A stretch of DNA of 64,000 nucleotides from assembly GCF_021191695.1 (NCBI RefSeq), contig NZ_JAIWPT010000019.1, forward strand, positions 1 to 64,000. The letters run 5' to 3'. The translations under genes were made by a program, and so were the position numbers. This stretch comes from Proluteimonas luteida (GTDB taxonomy: Bacteria; Pseudomonadota; Gammaproteobacteria; Xanthomonadales; Xanthomonadaceae). The notes below the pieces were generated by a model, which saw only the letters and a program-made list of their open reading frames with translations, made no database searches and was not told the origin of the DNA. Positions 61,206-64,000 of the stretch are shown here, in pieces (position 1 is the first letter of the stretch; each line of letters begins with the position of its first letter).

Positions 61206-62561
61206 ATGGCCCGCCCCAAGCGCTTCGTCGGCGCCCGCCTGCGGCGCCTGCGCCAGCAACGCGGCCTTGCCCAGGCCGCGCTGGCCCAGGCCCTGCGGAT
61301 CTCGCCGAGCTACCTCAACCAGATCGAGCACGACCAGCGCCCGTTGACGCCGGCGGTGCAGGCGCGGCTGGAGGCCCTGTTCGGCCCGCAACCGGCGCTG
61401 TTCGACGGCAGCGGCCCGGCGGCGCTGGTCAGCGAGCTGCGCGAAGCGCTGGCCGAGCTGGGCGAATCCGCCACCACGCCCGAGGAACTGGAACTGCTGG
61501 CCGGCGACCTGCCCGGCATCGCCCACGTCCTGCTGGACCTGCACCGGCGCCAGCGCGCGATCCGCGAACGCGCCGACGCGCTGGCCGCGCAGCTGGGCGA
61601 CGTGGAACTGGCCGGCCCCGACGGCGACCCGGTGCGCGACTACTTCAACCGCCGCCGCAACCACGTCGCCGAGCTCGACGACATCGCCGAGGCCGCGTTC
61701 CGCGAACACGGACTGGTCGCCGGCCAGGTCGCCCCGCGGTTGCGCCAGCGCCTGCTCGACGCCCACGGCATCCGCGTGCAGGTCGGCGACGGTCTCGACG
61801 ACAAGCGCCAGTTCGACCCGGCCACGCGCATGCTGTCGTTGCCGGACTGGCTGCAGCCCGGCCAGCAGGCCTTCCAGATGGCGGCGGAACTGGCCCTGCG
61901 CGAACACAGCGCACTGATCGACCGGCTGGTGGCCGAGGCCGGCTTCAGCGAAGCCGAGCGCATCGCCCAGGCCCGCATCGGCCTGTCCAACTACTACGCC
62001 GGCGCGCTGGTCATGCCCTACGGCGCCTTCCTCGACGAAGCCGAGGCCGCGCGCTACGACATCGACCGCCTCGCCCACCGCTTCGGCGTCGGCTTCGAGG
62101 CCGTCTGCCATCGCCTCAGCACCCTCGCCCGCCCCGGCCGGCCCGGCCTGCCGTTCTTCTTCGTCCGCGTGGACCGCGCCGGCAACGTCTCCAAGCGCCA
62201 CTCCGCCACCGACTTCCACTTCTCCCACGTCGGCGGCGCCTGCCCGCTGTGGATCGTGTACGAGGCCTTCAACCAGCCCGGCCGCGTCCTCACCCAGGTC
62301 GCCCGCATGCCCGACGGCCGCAGCCACTTCTGGCTGGCCCGTCAGGTCGAGAGCGGCCCCGTCGGCCACGGCCGCCGGCGCAAGACCTTCGCCGTCAGCC
62401 TGGGCTGCGACCTGCGCCATGCCGGGCGGCTGGTGTATTCGCGCGGGCTGGACCTGCAGGACCCGGCGACCGCCACGCCGATCGGGCCGGGGTGCAAGGT
62501 GTGCGAGCGGACCGACTGCGTGCAGCGGGCGTTTCCGGCGTTGCGCTTGCTGTCGCCGTAA
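61206..62561 (+). CDS. XRE-family regulator with IrrE-like and DUF2083 domains (ScfR/RamB-like)
   Basis: 451 aa. HTH about 6-60 (ARLRRLRQQRGLAQAALAQALRISPSYLNQIE). The middle part contains an ImmA/IrrE-like region without the zinc HExxH motif. The C-terminal DUF2083 has paired Cys: SLGCDLRHAG and GCKVCERTDCVQR. Family members sense short-chain acyl-CoA state and control acetate/propionate genes. It diverges from mmsA with 131 bp between, with matching sites at both ends, so it probably regulates both. Confidence 0.9.
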   Translation: MARPKRFVGARLRRLRQQRGLAQAALAQALRISPSYLNQIEHDQRPLTPAVQARLEALFGPQPALFDGSGPAALVSELREALAELGESATTPEELELLAGDLPGIAHVLLDLHRRQRAIRERADALAAQLGDVELAGPDGDPVRDYFNRRRNHVAELDDIAEAAFREHGLVAGQVAPRLRQRLLDAHGIRVQVGDGLDDKRQFDPATRMLSLPDWLQPGQQAFQMAAELALREHSALIDRLVAEAGFSEAERIAQARIGLSNYYAGALVMPYGAFLDEAEAARYDIDRLAHRFGVGFEAVCHRLSTLARPGRPGLPFFFVRVDRAGNVSKRHSATDFHFSHVGGACPLWIVYEAFNQPGRVLTQVARMPDGRSHFWLARQVESGPVGHGRRRKTFAVSLGCDLRHAGRLVYSRGLDLQDPATATPIGPGCKVCERTDCVQRAFPALRLLSP

Positions 62562-62570
62562 CGGGCATGG

Positions 62571-63704
62571 CTACCTGTCCAGCGGACTCAGCACCCCCAA
62601 ACCGCCGCGATTGACGACATGCGTGTAGATCTGGGTGGTGGCGACATCCTTGTGGCCGAGCAGCTCCTGGATCGTTCGGATGTCGTGGCCGGCTTCGAGC
62701 AGGTGCGTAGCAAAGGAGTGCCGCAGGGTATGCGCGGAGACAGGCTTGTCGATACCGGCCTGTTTCGCCGCCCGCTTCAGGGCACGCGAGAGCAGGGCCT
62801 CGTCCAGATGGTGCCGCCGCTCGGCACCGGAGTTCGGATCGGTGCTGCGCCGCTGCGCCGGGAACACGTACTGCCAGGCGAACTCGCGTGCCGCATTCGG
62901 GTATTTCTTCGCCAAGGCATGCGGCAACCACACCTCGCCGAAACCGGCTTCGACATCCTGCCGATGCAGGATCCGCGCCTGTTCGGCCTGGTGCTGCAAC
63001 GGTGCGATCAACGCAGCCGGCAGCACCGTGCGCCGGTCCTTGTTGCCCTTGCCCGCGCGCACCGTGATCTGGTTGCAGGCCACGTCCAGATCCTTCACCC
63101 GCAGGCGCACACCCTCCATCAAGCGCATGCCGGTGCCGTACAGCAGGCTGGCCAGCAGCCACATGCGTCCGTCCATGCAGGCCAGCAAGCCCGTCACTTC
63201 CTGGCGCGACAGCACCACCGGCAAACGGCTTGGCCGCTTCGCCCGAACCACCTCTTCCATCCACGGCAGGCGGGTCTTCAGCACATCGCGATACAGGAAC
63301 AGCAGCGCGGCCAGGGCCTGGTTCTGCGTGCTCGCCGCCACATTGCCCCGCACCGCAAGCATGGTCAGGAAGGTTTCGACCTCCGGCCCGCCCATTTCCC
63401 TTGGATGCCGCTTGCCATTGGCGATGATGAAACGCCGAATCCAGCCCAGATAGGCCCGCTCCGTGCGCAGGCTGTAACGCTTGACCCGCATCCTGTTCCG
63501 CACCTGATCCAGCAGCCCTGGCGACTGCCGCTGCGATGGAGGCGATGCCCCCGGCCGCGATGCGCGCAACGTCGGCTGGTCATCGGGCCTGGTGTCCGGA
63601 TCCTTTCGCGTTACCGCCTCATTTCGTCCTGGATAACTCATACCACTCCATTCCTTTGAGATAACACTTCCAGACTGCCCTGCAATCGCCTGGATCTCTT
63701 TCAT
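62571..63704 (-). CDS. intI: Integron integrase
   Basis: 377 aa tyrosine recombinase. Core residues: Arg in GTGMRLMEGVRLRVKDLD, Lys in GKGNKDRR, HTLRH, LLGHKDV and Tyr in TTQIYTHV. It has the extra IntI-specific segment (KKYPNAAREFAWQYVFPA followed by the RSTDP...RRHHLDE patch) absent from other recombinases. The first 65 residues are disordered-looking; the true start may be later (MSYPGRNE or nearer LLDQVRNRM). It recombines attI and attC to move cassettes, and stands 9 bp from the convergent regulator stop. Confidence 0.94.
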   Translation of the reverse strand: MKEIQAIAGQSGSVISKEWSGMSYPGRNEAVTRKDPDTRPDDQPTLRASRPGASPPSQRQSPGLLDQVRNRMRVKRYSLRTERAYLGWIRRFIIANGKRHPREMGGPEVETFLTMLAVRGNVAASTQNQALAALLFLYRDVLKTRLPWMEEVVRAKRPSRLPVVLSRQEVTGLLACMDGRMWLLASLLYGTGMRLMEGVRLRVKDLDVACNQITVRAGKGNKDRRTVLPAALIAPLQHQAEQARILHRQDVEAGFGEVWLPHALAKKYPNAAREFAWQYVFPAQRRSTDPNSGAERRHHLDEALLSRALKRAAKQAGIDKPVSAHTLRHSFATHLLEAGHDIRTIQELLGHKDVATTQIYTHVVNRGGLGVLSPLDR

Positions 63705-63737
63705 CCAAGCCTTTGATCTACTGTAGGATTTCTCCGA

Positions 63738-63766
63738 TTGACTCGGCCTCTGACAGCCTGAATACT
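63738..63766 (+). promoter_or_regulatory. Candidate cassette promoter Pc
   Basis: TTGACT (63738-63743) and AATACT (63761-63766) with 17 bp between, pointing right toward the cassettes, in the intI-attI interval where Pc is expected. Confidence 0.55.
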
Positions 63767-63775
63767 GCCGTTATC

Positions 63776-63807
63776 ACCCCTGTTTCGGGGTCTAATAGGC
63801 GTTAGGC
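63776..63807 (+). other. Candidate attI recombination site
   Basis: GTTAGGC at 63801-63807 fits the integron core GTTRRRY. A small hairpin, ACCCC-TGTTTC-GGGGT (63776-63791), lies just before it. It stands 97 bp from the intI start, on the correct side. Recombination would occur after the G at 63801, so the cassette begins TTAGGC. Confidence 0.7.
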
Positions 63808-63815
63808 CGCTGACT

Positions 63816-64000
63816 ATGATGCATGCCACTATTCTGCGGGTAACAACTTGGGACAGGTCGCGAGCTTGGACAGATGATGTCGCGCACACTCGCAACATGC
63901 TGGTTCGGATGCTCCGTAAGTCCTCGCCACTTGGCCACATTCAAGCGAAGCGCTTGATCAAGGCGGTACTCGCCGGCACAGAGACAGACCTTCCACTCCA
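63816..64000 (+). CDS. First gene-cassette open frame, cut by window end
   Basis: An ATG nine bases after the attI core opens a frame of at least 61 codons without stop, MMHATILRVTTWDRSR..., running off the edge. Cassette ORFs usually begin just after attI and lack a strong ribosome site, as here. No known family recognised. A small minus-strand open frame overlaps it but would cross attI and Pc. Confidence 0.55.
   Translation, partial: MMHATILRVTTWDRSRAWTDDVAHTRNMLVRMLRKSSPLGHIQAKRLIKAVLAGTETDLPL

Noticed and set aside
63705..63800. LexA box at the intI promoter
   Set aside because: No CTG-N10-CAG or xanthomonad LexA palindrome could be found there, so SOS control is not claimed.
63701..63940. 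A 79-codon minus-strand open frame next to intI
   Set aside because: It would cross the candidate Pc and attI core and shows no similarity to a known family; the plus-strand cassette frame fits integron structure better.

Overview
This 64 kb window is high-GC (about 68-70 %) bacterial chromosome, most likely from a member of the Xanthomonadaceae (Lysobacter/Luteimonas/Xanthomonas-like). The support is: a GumD/GumM-type exopolysaccharide locus, a ku-ligD pair, a xanthomonad-type chromosomal integron integrase, a cobalamin riboswitch on nrdAB, and several dispersed hairpin repeat families of the kind common in this family. No species can be fixed from the sequence alone.

Layout. 0-1 kb: the end of one IS3-family element inserted into the decayed remains of another. 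1.1-13.8 kb: an eleven-gene exopolysaccharide operon read leftwards: priming phosphoglycosyltransferase (gumD-like), ugd, a WecG/GumM glycosyltransferase, murA-like and murB-like paralogues, wzx-like flippase, GT2 glycosyltransferase, wzy-like polymerase, acyltransferase, pyruvyl transferase and a nitroreductase-like protein. The distal half is clearly AT-richer than the rest, and most junctions are ATGA/GTGA overlaps. 14.3-16.5 kb: galE, a PAP2 phosphatase and tRNA-Arg(CCG). 17-18.5 kb: hipB-hipA toxin-antitoxin. 18.7-26.5 kb: redox and lipid genes with HxlR and two TetR regulators (FMN reductase, two SDRs, fadD-like ligase, aldehyde dehydrogenase). 26.8-32.4 kb: envelope proteins (DUF4105 protein, lipoprotein hydrolase, LVIVD beta-propeller). 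32.8-43 kb: ETF-ubiquinone oxidoreductase, Ku, LigD, cytochrome c5-like protein, secreted nuclease, small hydrolase and zapE. 43-46.4 kb: TonB-dependent receptor with a small exported partner. 46.7-51.7 kb: cobalamin riboswitch, nrdA, nrdB, flavodoxin and thioredoxin. 52-55 kb: PrpD family protein, MntR and an exported protein. 55.1-62.6 kb: valine-degradation operon (mmsA, acyl-CoA dehydrogenase, enoyl-CoA hydratase, 3-hydroxyisobutyryl-CoA hydrolase, mmsB) facing a divergent XRE/DUF2083 regulator. 62.6 kb to the end: integron integrase, a candidate Pc promoter, attI and the start of the first gene cassette.

Functional reading. The exopolysaccharide operon carries complete copies of both enzymes that turn UDP-GlcNAc into UDP-MurNAc. 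This suggests that a lactyl-ether sugar is built for the polymer, a less usual chemistry for such a locus. The nrd operon looks like a B12-repressed ribonucleotide reductase with its own redox partners. The valine operon and its regulator share two matching operator-like sites placed symmetrically in the divergent promoter.

The most unusual points are the murA/murB pair, a dispersed intergenic repeat that sits in frame inside zapE, and the integron platform at the right edge. Smaller repeat elements form or abut stop codons of host genes in several places.
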